64,000 nucleotides of DNA from Brasenia schreberi (Eukaryota > Streptophyta > Magnoliopsida > Nymphaeales > Cabombaceae), in contig JAYKKT010000046.1 of NCBI GenBank assembly GCA_036023115.1, positions 4,176,001 through 4,240,000 of the forward strand, read 5' to 3'. A program made the position numbers and the translations under genes. The notes below the pieces were generated by a model. It was not told the origin of the DNA. It was given only the letters and a program-made list of their open reading frames with translations, and ran no database searches. Position 1 is the stretch's first letter. Each line of letters starts with the position of its first letter. This document shows, in pieces, positions 1 through 9,520 of this stretch.

Positions 1-850
1 ATTTGGAAACACATGAAATTCTACACCAAAAATCTTGCACAAAGACCCTATAACAAAATAGTTTAGCCGAACGAAAACATACACACATTATAAAAACTAG
101 TAGCACTCTCTTGATTGCTAGTAAGATACCAAAATTCTTGTGGGTGAAAGGCTGGAAGCTACCCTTCCCGCCATTTATCTAATAAATAGAATGCTTTCTT
201 CTCAACTTGGTAATGTCTATCTTATTGAAAAATTGTTTAGACTTGCCCCATATTATAAAAGATTAAGAATTTTTGGTTTAAAATGTTTTGTTTATATGGA
301 TAAAAATGATAAATTATCTCCAAGAGCTATAGAGTGTGTCTTTATAGGTTAGGCATTGAGAAAAAGGGTTATAGGTATTTTAATCCCAAAGAAGATAAAC
401 TTTATGTATCAAAAGATGTGAGACTTTTAGAAGATAACTACTAGTATATGGCTCTAACATTCAAGATAAAGAAAAATATACCTTTCTAAATGACTTTGCG
501 AACTTAGAAGATAATGAGAATAAAGATAGTAATAGAGAAGAAACCATTGATTCAAGGCAACGAGATGAACACACAGATATGAAAATGAGAGGAAACGAGT
601 CTCATGGCACTATAGAGCATTTTTCCTTATACTATGCTAAAAGACCTAGAGAACAAGAAAATATTAGACTACCTCCTAGAATTCCAAGACCTCCACAAAG
701 ATTTGTGTCCTATGAAACCTTTGAACCTAAAAGAAAAAATCTTATTGTTTAAAAGAACCCAATTTCTATAATCAGGCCAAAGGTATATAAGAATGAAAGA
801 ATTAAAAGCCTTAGACAAAGCTCAAACTTGAGATATTGTACTTAAAACTA
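1..850 (+). pseudogene. Ty1/copia polyprotein fragment (integrase end to RT linker)
   Basis: Translation near 140-350 gives LPAIYLINRML, then FGLKCFVYMD and AIECVFIG, the usual copia integrase C-terminal pattern (YLINRMP... FGC.CFVH... KC.FLGY). Past the stop at about 350 the reading resumes in another frame with a GYRYFNP-like and KLYVSKDV-like stretch, the normal continuation of copia integrases. A proline-rich linker (LPPRIPRPPQRF) lies near 670-710. Stops and frameshifts break it, so it is a dead remnant. Its left end is outside the window; its right end abuts the tail of a LINE at about 854. No LTR is visible. Confidence 0.75.
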
Positions 851-853
851 TAA

Positions 854-1896
854 CAACAACAACAACTAAGCCTTTTCCCATACTAGACGGGGTCGGCTAC
901 ATGGATTCTTTGTTTCCAATGATCCCTATCGTGTGCCATGTTAGCAGTTAACTCACAATAAGCTAGATCATTCTTTATTGTTTCTTTCCAACACTTTTGT
1001 GGTCATCCTCTACCTCTTTTAATACTTTCCAAATTTAGTTTTTCATACCTTCTTATGGGTTCTTCTTTTGATCTTCTTTCTATATGTCCAAACCATCTTA
1101 AACGATATTCTCTCATTTTATCCTCTATTGATGTCACTCCTAATTTGTCTCTAATAACCTCATTATGTATACGGTCTTTTCTTGTATGACCACTCATCCA
1201 TCTCAACATCTTCATTTCTGTCACAGACATCATTTGTACATGTTGATGATTAACTGCCCAACACTCAAAACCATAAAACATGACAAGCCTAATTGTTGCT
1301 CTATAATATTTACCTTTTAACTTAAGTGGTATCTTCTTATCATAAAGAATACCCGATGCTCCTCTCCATTTTAACCAACCAGCATTAATTCTATGCATAA
1401 CATCTCCATCAATTCTTCCATCACTCTTAAAAATTGACCCTAGGTATTTAAAACTTTCCTTTTGGGAGATGCAATGTGTGCCAATTTTAATTTCTATGTC
1501 CTCTGAGGTAACCAAATGATCAAACTTACATTCCATATATTTTGTCTTTGTTCTACTAAGTCGGAGGCCTTTGCTTTCTAATGTTTCTCTCCATAGTTCC
1601 AATTTTCTATTAACTTTTTCCTTATACTCCTCCACTAATACAATGTCATCTGCAAATAACATACACCAAGGTACTTCATCTTGAATATGTTTTGTTAACT
1701 CATCAATCACCATTATAAATAAGTATGGACTTAAAGTTGATCCTTGATGTAACCAATATTAACTTCAAAGAAGTCTGTCATTCCTTCATAAGTCCTCACA
1801 CATGTTTTTGCCCATCATACATGCCTCTTATAAGGTTAATATATGTCAATGGGATACCTCTTTTTTCCAAAGTTCTCCAAAGAACCTCCCTCGGTA
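854..1896 (-). pseudogene. RTE-type LINE, 3' third (reverse transcriptase C-terminus and tail), piece 1 of 3
   Basis: The 236-residue minus-strand reading frame 1713-1003 carries the RT active-site motif CMLFADDIVLV, then YLGSIFKSDGRIDGDV, MFYGFECWAVN and LRWFGHIERR, typical of plant RTE-clade LINEs. Read on the minus strand, the element ends at 854 in a GTTGTTGTTGTTGT run after a conserved tail (ATGTAGCCGACCCCGTCTAG). The same tail recurs many times in the window. The piece stops at 1896, where a hAT element begins after its target duplication; the reading VPREVLWRTLEKRGI is split there and continues from 8764. It has stops outside this frame and is not active. Confidence 0.88.
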
Positions 1897-1904
1897 CCCT
1901 ATTA
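1897..1904. repeat. Target-site duplication of the outer hAT element, left copy (CCCTATTA)
   Basis: The eight bases CCCTATTA directly precede the terminal repeat CAGTGTTGTC at 1905, and the same eight bases follow the opposite end at 8756-8763. Eight bases is the length hAT transposases generate. Joining the two flanks restores the LINE reading frame. Confidence 0.95.
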
Positions 1905-1914
1905 CAGTGTTGTC

Positions 1915-2095
1915 CGTATCGCACCGTATCGTACGATACGGTGCGATACGTATCGTATCGTGGGCCACCACGATACGATACGGGCCCCCGTATCGCAGGT
2001 GCGGGCGTATCGCACCGTATCGTGCGATACGGCCCGTATCGCACGATACGGTGCGTATCGCCCGTATCGTACGATACGGGCGATACGCCCTGGGA
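1915..2095. repeat. Subterminal CGTATCG/CGATACG motif block, 5' end of hAT copy 1
   Basis: This block is almost entirely direct and inverted copies of CGTATCG and its complement, with local palindromes such as CGTATCGTACGATACG. The same block lies at the 5' end of copy 2 (about 7905-8083). hAT subterminal repeats are usually transposase-binding sites; here a BED zinc-finger transposase would be the expected reader. The binding role is inference; the motif density is seen directly. Confidence 0.85.
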
Positions 2096-4663
2096 CCCTT
2101 ATAAAGGGTCCCGGGCCGAGGGAAACCCGCGATTTTTCGCGGGTTTCCTCTCTCCTTTTGGGTTCTTCAAGCTCCCTAAGAGTCGGTTTTCGCCTCCTTG
2201 GTGTTCAAAGCTCTAAAATCGTGCCCTACGGTGTCCGTCCAAGCCTCCAAACTCGGATTTAGGTATATTTTTAATGTTTTTTTCCTTTTTTTCCTTTATA
2301 TTTATTGTTTTTTGTGTTATTTCGGGTTTTTTTTTTGAATGACAAAATATGAAGTTATTAAGTGTGTGTATACGATTTTTATTGCATTCATGAAGTGGGA
2401 GACACTCGATTTGAGTGTTATTTGAAGATTGGGGGATTTACGAAGTGCTTTTATTTTCAGGTTTTTGTTTGAATTAAAGTACTCATTGAGATGGCAGGAA
2501 GGGGTGGTAGAGACTCTCATTCAAAGTCTGATGATCCGGCATGGCAGTGGGGTATACCAGTTGAGGGTTCAAGGTTAAAAATCAGATGTTTATTTTGTGA
2601 AAAGGTGGTTAGTGGTGGAATTTCAAGGTTGAAACACCACCTAGCAGGAACCAGGAAAGAAGTTGCTCCATGCACAGGCAGAGTTAGAAGTGTGCCAGAA
2701 GGTATTAAATGGCAATGCTTGCAGATGATTGAGAGCATACAGGAAAGGAGACAACAAAAGGATGATTTCCAGATGTGTGAAGAAGCTGATGATGCTACTG
2801 CCACTGGAGTTGGATTCACTGATAGTTTGCCTTCAGATGCTAGAACAGATATTGGTAGTAGCAGTTCGCGAGCACCTAGCAGAGGAAAGAGGGTTGCATC
2901 TGAAGACTTTGGAGGTGGCAGAAGAGGAAGTTCAGGAAGGAGTAGAGGAAGAGCTTCTTCTTCTAGCATACATTCGTTCTTTCCTCCTTCCACTACACCT
3001 GGTGCTCAGCCAGGAATTCGTGCTGCTATGGCTTCAGAACAACTGCACGATCAAGCAGACCTTGCAGTGGGCAGATGGTTTTATGATGCATGCATTCCAT
3101 TTAATGCAGCAAACAGTTTTCATTTTCAAGCAATGGCAGATGCAATTGCTAACATTGGTCCAGGATACAGGATGCCCTCTTATCAGAAGTTGAGAGGGAA
3201 GATATTAGATTAGACCGTGATTGAAGTGCAGCAATACTGTTCGACTTTGAGACAATCGTGGAAGGAAACAGGATGCACTATCATGGCAGATGGATGGACC
3301 GATAGGCGAGGAAGGACATTGCTAAACTTTCTTGTATATTGTCCTAAAGGACTCATGTTTTTGAGATCTCTAGATATGTCAGAGGAGAGGCACACTGCAG
3401 AGATCCTACGAGAGGAATTTGATAAGGTTATACAAGAGGTTGGGCTAGAAAATGTAGTCCAATTGATTACAGATAATGCAGCTAACTACAAAGCAGCCGG
3501 AAAGGAGTTAGCTGATATTTATGGGACTTTCTACTGGACACCATGTGCAGCCCATTGTTTAGATCTCATCCTCGAGGACATCGGTGAGATGGATGAAATA
3601 AAGGCAGCAACTGAGTGTTGCCAAGATATTACAAAATTTATTTACAACCATGCATTTGTTTTATGTATGATGAGGAGATACACAGAAGGTGCAGAGCTTC
3701 TTCGCACAGCTGCAACTCGGTTCGCAACAAACTTCTTATCTGTACAGAGTATTGTGAGACAGAAGCAAGCTTTAAAGAGAATGTTCTCCTCAGATGAGTG
3801 GCAACAATTTGCAGAGTTGCCACAAAACAGAAGGAACAGAAAGTTAAATGAGATTGCAGAAACGGTTTTTAGAAGTTCATTTTGGAATGCATGTATCAGA
3901 TTATTGAAAATTACTTGTCCTTTAGTGAAAGTTTTGAGATTGGCTGACAGCGAGGAGAAACCATCTATGGGCTACCTTTATGAATCCATGGACAGGGCAA
4001 AAGAAGCAATCAGAAATAACTTTAATGGAAAAAAAAGAGATTATGTGCCCGTGTGGAAAATAATTGATAGTAGATGGAATAAACAATTGCATCAGCCTAT
4101 TCATGCAGCAGCCTACTATCTAAACCCATCATTGAGGTACAGCAACCTTCAAAAGGGACGGTGAGGTTAATCGAGGAATCATTGAATGCATCGACAGATT
4201 AGTCCCTGATGAGAGCATAGTAGATGCGATACATCGAGAGATGGAGATATATGATAATGCTCTTCACTTGATGGGTTTGCCTGTTGCAATTCGCAACCGC
4301 TCTACGATGCGTCCAGGTACATTGTTTATTTTCATATTTAAGTTCCATCTTACATTACTGTGGATTATTATGTCTCTAATGTTTATATTTTCTTTACAGA
4401 TGTTTGGTGGAACAGGTTTGGAAGTGATTGTCCAAACCTTAGAGATTTTGCAGTTAGAGTCTTAAGCCAAACCTGTAGTGCAACAGGTTGTGAAAGAAAT
4501 TGGAGTGTTTTTGAACACATCCATACAAAAAAGCGCAACAGGTTGGAACACAAAAGGCTTAATGATTTGGTTTATATTCGTTGTAACATGCGCCTTCGTG
4601 AAAGGTAATGTTGTATTACTTTCAAATTTTCAATTCGATATTATTTAACTTCAGTTTTCAATT

Positions 4664-4671
4664 GTTAATAT
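4664..4671. repeat. Target-site duplication of the nested hAT, left copy (GTTAATAT)
   Basis: GTTAATAT directly precedes the terminal repeat CAGTGTTGTC at 4672 and is repeated at 8094-8101 right after GACAACACTG. An exact 8-bp duplication shows that copy 2 arrived by transposition into copy 1. Confidence 0.95.
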
Positions 4672-7600
4672 CAGTGTTGTCTGACGCGTATCGTATCGTG
4701 TATCGCTGGGCTCCACGATACGGGCGTATCGTATCGTATCGTATCGTATCGTATCGTATCGTACTTTAATATTAAAATAATGTAAAAATAATTAAAAATT
4801 AATAAAAAATCGAAAAAAATCGAAAAAAATCAAGAAAAAATCAGGAAAAATCTAATAATTGCTTTAAATTCATATAATGTAAGTTTAGTACAGATTGAGC
4901 ATTCAACATTGAACAATTGCATCCAAATTTATATATTTTGAATCCAAAAAATAAAATACAGACATAGTTTACACTTTACAGTACACTACAGTTACATATA
5001 ATGTTACATTTTACAAATTGTAATCAGGATCATCAACTAAATAATCTTCATCTTCTCCTTGTTGCAGATCCTCATCATCATCAGCCACGCCCACACCTTC
5101 TTCTTCAAAATCAAATTCTTCATCTCCATAATGTTGTTGCGCTCCTTCCAAATTAATCCAGGCAACGTCTTCTTCTGTTAGGAGGGCATTTTCTTCAGTG
5201 TCTTCCATAACCCAATCTTCTAATATATCAAAATTATCCAAACTTATTGGATCGAACTGACTTTCTTCTCTATTTACTTTTTTTAATTGCCTACGACACA
5301 AACAAAGATAAACAATTAGTAAGTAATATTAACAATTGAAAACTGAAGTTAAATAATATCGAATTGAAAATTTGAAAGTAATACAACATTACCTTTCACG
5401 AAGGCGCATGTTACAACGAATATAAACCAAATCATTAAGCCTTTTGTGTTCCAACCTGTTGCGCTTTTTTGTATGGATGTGTTCAAAAACACTCCAATTT
5501 CTTTCACAACCTGTTGCACTACAGGTTTGGCTTAAGACTCTAACTGCAAAATCTCTAAGGTTTGGACAATCACTTCCAAACCTGTTCCACCAAACATCTG
5601 TAAAGAAAATATAAACATTAGAGACATAATAATCCACAGTAATGTAAGATGGAACTTAAATATGAAAATAAACAATGTACCTGGACGCATCGTAGAGCGG
5701 TTGCGAATTGCAACAGGCAAACCCATCAAGTGAAGAGCATTATCATATATCTCCATCTCTCGATGTATCGCATCTACTATGCTCTCATCAGGGACTAATC
5801 TGTCGATGCATTCAATGATTCCTCGATTAACCTCACCGTCCCTTTTGAAGGTTGCTGAGTACCTCAATGATGGGTTTAGATAGTAGGCTACTGCATGAAT
5901 AGGCTGATGCAATTGTTTATTCCATCTACTATCAATTATTTTCCACACGGGCACATAATCTCTTTTTTTTCCATTAAAGTTATTTCTGATTGCTTCTTTT
6001 GCCCTGTCCATGGATTCATAAAGGTAGCCCATAGATGGTTTCTCCTCGCTGTCAGCCAATCTCAAAACTTTCACTAAAGGACAAGTAATTTTCAATAATC
6101 TGATACATGCATTCCAAAATGAACTTCTAAAAACCGTTTCTGCAATCTCATTTAACTTTCTGTTCCTTCTGTTTTGTGGCAACTCTGCAAATTGTTGCCA
6201 CTCATCTGAGGAGAACATTCTCTTTAAAGCTTGCTTCTGTCTCACAATACTCTGTACAGATAAGAAGTTTGTTGCGAACCGAGTTGCAGCTGTGCGAAGA
6301 AGCTCTGCACCTTCTGTGTATCTCCTCATCATACATAAAACAAATGCATGGTTGTAAATAAATTTTGTAATATCTTGGCAACACTCAGTTGCTGCCTTTA
6401 TTTCATCCATCTCACCGATGTCCTCGAGGATGAGATCTAAACAATGGGCTGCACATGGTGTCCAGTAGAAAGTCCCATAAATATCAGCTAACTCCTTTCC
6501 GGCTGCTTTGTAGTTAGCTGCATTATCTGTAATCAATTGGACTACATTTTCTAGCCCAACCTCTTGTATAACCTTATCAAATTCCTCTCGTAGGATCTCT
6601 GCAGTGTGCCTCTCCTCTGACATATCTAGAGATCTCAAAAACATGAGTCCTTTAGGACAATATACAAGAAAGTTTAGCAATGTCCTTCCTCGCCTATCGG
6701 TCCATCCATCTGCCATGATAGTGCATCCTGTTTCCTTCCACGATTGTCTCAAAGTCGAACAGTATTGCTGCACTTCAATCACGGTCTGATCTAATATCTT
6801 CCCTCTCAACTTCTGATAAGAGGGCATCCTGTATCCTGGACTAATGTTAGCAATTGCATCTGCCATTGCTTGAAAATGAAAACTGTTTGCTGCATTAAAT
6901 GGAATGCATGCATCATAAAACCATCTGCCCACTGCAAGGTCTGCTTGATCGTGCAGTTGTTCTGAAGCCATAGCAGCACGAATTCCTGGCTGAGCACCAG
7001 GTGTAGTGGAAGGAGGAAAGAACGAATGTATGCTAGAAGAAGAAGCTCTTCCTCTACTCCTTCCTGAACTTCCTCTTCTGCCACCTCCAAAGTCTTCAGA
7101 TGCAACCCTCTTTCCTCTGCTAGGTGCTCGCGAACTGCTACTACCAATATCTGTTCTAGCATCTGAAGGCAAACTATCAGTGAATCCAACTCCAGTGGCA
7201 GTAGCATCATCAGCTTCTTCACACATCTGGAAATCATCCTTTTGTTGTCTCCTTTCCTGTATGCTCTCAATCATCTGCAAGCATTGCCATTTAATACCTT
7301 CTGGCACACTTCTAACTCTGCCTGTGCATGGAGCAACTTCTTTCCTGGTTCCTGCTAGGTGGTGTTTCAACCTTGAAATTCCACCACTAACCACCTTTTC
7401 ACAAAATAAACATCTGATTTTTAACCTTGAACCCTCAACTGGTATACCCCACTGCCATGCCGGATCATCAGACTTTGAATGAGAGTCTCTACCACCCCTT
7501 CCTGCCATCTCAATGAGTACTTTAATTCAAACAAAAACCTGAAAATAAAAGCACTTCGTAAATCCCCCAATCTTCAAATAACACTCAAATCGAGTGTCTC

Positions 7601-8093
7601 CCACTTCATGAATGCAATAAAAATCGTATACACACACTTAATAACTTCATATTTTGTCATTCAAAAAAAAAACCCAAATAACACAAAAAACAATAAATAT
7701 AAAGGAAAAAAAGGAAAAAAACATTAAAAATATACCTAAATCCGAGTTTGGAGGCTTGGACGGACACCGTAGGGCACGATTTTAGAGCTTTGAACACCAA
7801 GGAGGCGAAAACCGACTCTTAGGGAGCTTGAAGAACCCAAAAGGAGAGAGGAAACCCGCGAAAAATCGCGGGTTTCCCTCGGCCCGGGACCCTTTATAAG
7901 GGTCCCAGGGCGTATCGCCCGTATCGTACGATACGGGCGATACGCACCGTATCGTGCGATACGGGCCGTATCGCACGATACGGTGCGATACGCCCGCACC
8001 TGCGATACGGGGGCCCGTATCGTATCGTGGTGGCCCACGATACGATACGTATCGCACCGTATCGTACGATACGGTGCGATACGGACAACACTG
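4672..8093 (-). mobile_element. Nested hAT transposon (copy 2), apparently complete and possibly autonomous
   Basis: The element is 3422 bp, in opposite orientation to copy 1, with ends CAGTGTTGTC and GACAACACTG and an exact target duplication GTTAATAT. It has the same layout as copy 1: subterminal CGTATCG block at 7905-8083, transposase gene 7508-5011, and a CGTAT tandem array near 4725-4762 inside its 3' end. By eye I found only about five differences from copy 1 over the shared 2.77-kb 5' part. Intact ends, an exact duplication and an open transposase gene point to a young insertion. Whether it still moves cannot be told from one genome. Confidence 0.94.
5011..7508 (-). CDS. hAT transposase with N-terminal BED zinc finger (intact, 3 exons, 770 aa)
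   Basis: Exons 7508-5681, 5597-5393 and 5290-5011 join in phase (2313 nt) across GT...AG introns of 83 and 102 bp. Residues 15-61 form a BED finger (WQWG, CLFC at 33-36, LKHHLAG, Cys61). A serine-rich linker near residues 120-170 precedes a DUF659/transposase core with DGWTD (Asp267) and ITDNAANY (Asp328), the expected positions of the first two hAT catalytic acidic residues. AAHCLDLILEDI follows. Exon 2 carries the dimerisation domain (WWNRFG, CSATGCERNWSVFE, RLNDLVYIRCNMRL). Exon 3 adds a very acidic tail (DDDEDLQQGEDEDYL). The family cuts out and reinserts its element in the nucleus. The start is the first in-frame ATG after the subterminal block. Confidence 0.92.
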
Positions 8094-8101
8094 GTTAATA
8101 T
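8094..8101. repeat. Target-site duplication of the nested hAT, right copy (GTTAATAT)
   Basis: Exact partner of 4664-4671. Past it the second intron of copy 1 resumes and reaches the acceptor TCGTAG at 8136. Confidence 0.95.
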
Positions 8102-8755
8102 TACTTACTAATTGTTTATCTTTGTTTGTGTCGTAGGCAATTAAAAAAAGTAAATAGAGAAGAAAGTCAGTTCGATCCAATAAGTTTGGATAATTTTGAT
8201 ATATTAGAAGATTGGGTTATGGAAGACACTGAAGAAAATGCCCTCCTAACAGAAGAAGACGTTGCCTGGATTAATTTGGAAGGAGCGCAACAACATTATG
8301 GAGATGAAGAATTTGATTTTGAAGAAGAAGGTGTGGGCGTGGCTGATGATGATGAGGATCTGCAACAAGGAGAAGATGAAGATTATTTAGTTGATGATCC
8401 TGATTACAATTTGTAAAATGTAACATTATATGTAACTGTAGTGTACTGTAAAGTGTAAACTATGTCTGTATTTTATTTTTTGGATTCAAAATATATAAAT
8501 TTGGATGCAATTGTTCAATGTTGAATGCTCAATCTGTACTAAACTTACATTATATGAATTTAAAGCAATTATTAGATTTTTCCTGATTTTTTCTTGATTT
8601 TTTTCGATTTTTTTCGATTTTTTATTAATTTTTAATTATTTTTACATTATTTTAATATTAAAGTACGATACGATACGATACGATACGATACGATACGATA
8701 CGCCCGTATCGTGGAGCCCAGCGATACACGATACGATACGCGTCAGACAACACTG

Positions 8756-8763
8756 CCCTATTA
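8756..8763. repeat. Target-site duplication of the outer hAT, right copy (CCCTATTA)
   Basis: Exact partner of 1897-1904. The LINE continues immediately after it. Confidence 0.95.
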
Positions 8764-9216
8764 CAAGCTTTTTCTAGATCAATAAATATCATGTGAAGGT
8801 CTTTCTTTTTTCTCTTAAAATGTTCCATAAGACGTCTCAAAAGGTGAATCGCTTCAACAGTAGATCTGCCTGGCATGAATCCAAATTGGTTCTCTGTTGT
8901 ACTTATACTTGTCTTAACCTACGTTCAATAATTCTTTCCCACAATTTCATAGTATGACTGATTAACTTGATACCTCGATAATTCGCACAATTTTGAATGT
9001 CTCCCTTGTTCTTATATATGGGTATAAGTGTACTTGCTCTCCATTCCTCAGGCATCTTTTGGTTTTTCTATATTTCATTAAAGAGTCTTGTGAGCCAAGT
9101 GATTCTTATTTCTCCTAGTATTTTCCAAACTTCTATAGGAATATTATCTGGTCCTACCGATTTACCACCCTTCATATGTTTAAGAGCCTCTTTGACTTCA
9201 TTCTTTTCAACACGTC
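8764..9216 (-). pseudogene. RTE-type LINE, reverse transcriptase N-terminal part, piece 2 of 3
   Basis: Minus-strand translation in mixed frames gives VGPDNIPIEVWK, ITWLTRLFNEI, NYRGIKL, MPGRSTVEAIHLLRRLMEH and MIFIDLEKAC, the first RT blocks of RTE-clade LINEs. It runs into piece 1 across the hAT insertion (FIDLEKA... then VPREVLWRTL). Its right edge is the copia insertion at 9222. Stops and frameshifts are present. Confidence 0.85.
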
Positions 9217-9221
9217 AGTAG
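9217..9221. repeat. Probable target-site duplication of the copia element, left (AGTAG)
   Basis: AGTAG lies just outside the left LTR, and GGTAG lies at 14605-14609 outside the right LTR. Five bases fits copia elements; one mismatch suggests an old insertion. Confidence 0.65.
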
Positions 9222-9513
9222 TATTAGCAGAAAAAACTTTATTAATCAAATAGGAACAACTTACAAAGTACCGCAGATTGGAGGCATTCCTCAAATCTGC
9301 CTAGAGTTAAAATATCGGCTCTCTTCATGCAACCGCCCTGCTCCTTTTCTTCATTCTCTGACTAAACCCTAATCACCTATTAATACCCTATCTAACTTAA
9401 TTTTCTAATCTACCCCTAATAAGTATTAACTATTTCTAAGATGACATAAGACTCAAAATGACGTGAATATGTATTTACACAACTCAACTTGCATTACACG
9501 ACTTTCCTTAACG
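9222..9513 (-). repeat. 3' LTR of the copia element
   Basis: It matches 14322-14604 over nearly its full length. Read on the minus strand it starts CGTTAAGG, where the other LTR has TGTTAAGG, so the terminal T has mutated. Confidence 0.9.
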
Positions 9514-9520
9514 CTCCCCC

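Larger units (their letters stand above)
2491..8416 (+). pseudogene. Broken hAT transposase gene of copy 1 (BED finger, DUF659, dimerisation domain)
   Basis: Exons inferred from the intact sibling: 2491-4316, 4400-4604 and 8137-8416, all with GT...AG introns. The first codon is ATG at 2491. Codon 241 is TAG (3211-3213) where copy 2 has CAG (Gln), and two bases are missing between 4140 and 4141, shifting the frame before the dimerisation domain. The rest is nearly identical to copy 2. Intron 2 now holds the whole 3.4-kb inverted sibling, inserted about 60 bp past the donor. The gene is a pseudogene by sequence; only a truncated 240-residue BED-finger peptide could be made from the first ATG. 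Confidence 0.9.
1905..8755 (+). mobile_element. Outer hAT transposon (copy 1), interrupted by an inverted sibling
   Basis: The element starts with CAGTGTTGTC at 1905 and ends with its complement GACAACACTG at 8755, flanked by the 8-bp duplication CCCTATTA. Without the nested element (4672-8093) and its extra target copy it is 3421 bp. Order on the plus strand: terminal repeat, a subterminal block of CGTATCG/CGATACG motifs (about 1915-2095), transposase exons 1 and 2 (2491-4604), second intron holding the insertion, exon 3 (8137-8416), an AT-rich spacer, a CGATA tandem array (about 8665-8702) and the terminal repeat. Its transposase has a nonsense codon and a 2-base deletion, so it could move only in trans. 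It sits inside a LINE. Confidence 0.93.

Noticed and set aside
1915..2095. CRISPR-like regular repeats
   Set aside because: Words are short, palindromic and without unique spacers, and they lie at both ends of a plant hAT element.
1725..2262. Several overlapping frames reading VSYDTVRY- or PYRTIR-like repeats (also 7736-8180 on the other strand)
   Set aside because: They are translations of the CGTATCG subterminal array of the hAT ends, not proteins.
2517..3395. Minus-strand frames of 158 and 61 residues, with equivalents at 6604-7482 on the plus strand
   Set aside because: Shadows of the hAT transposase exon in other frames.
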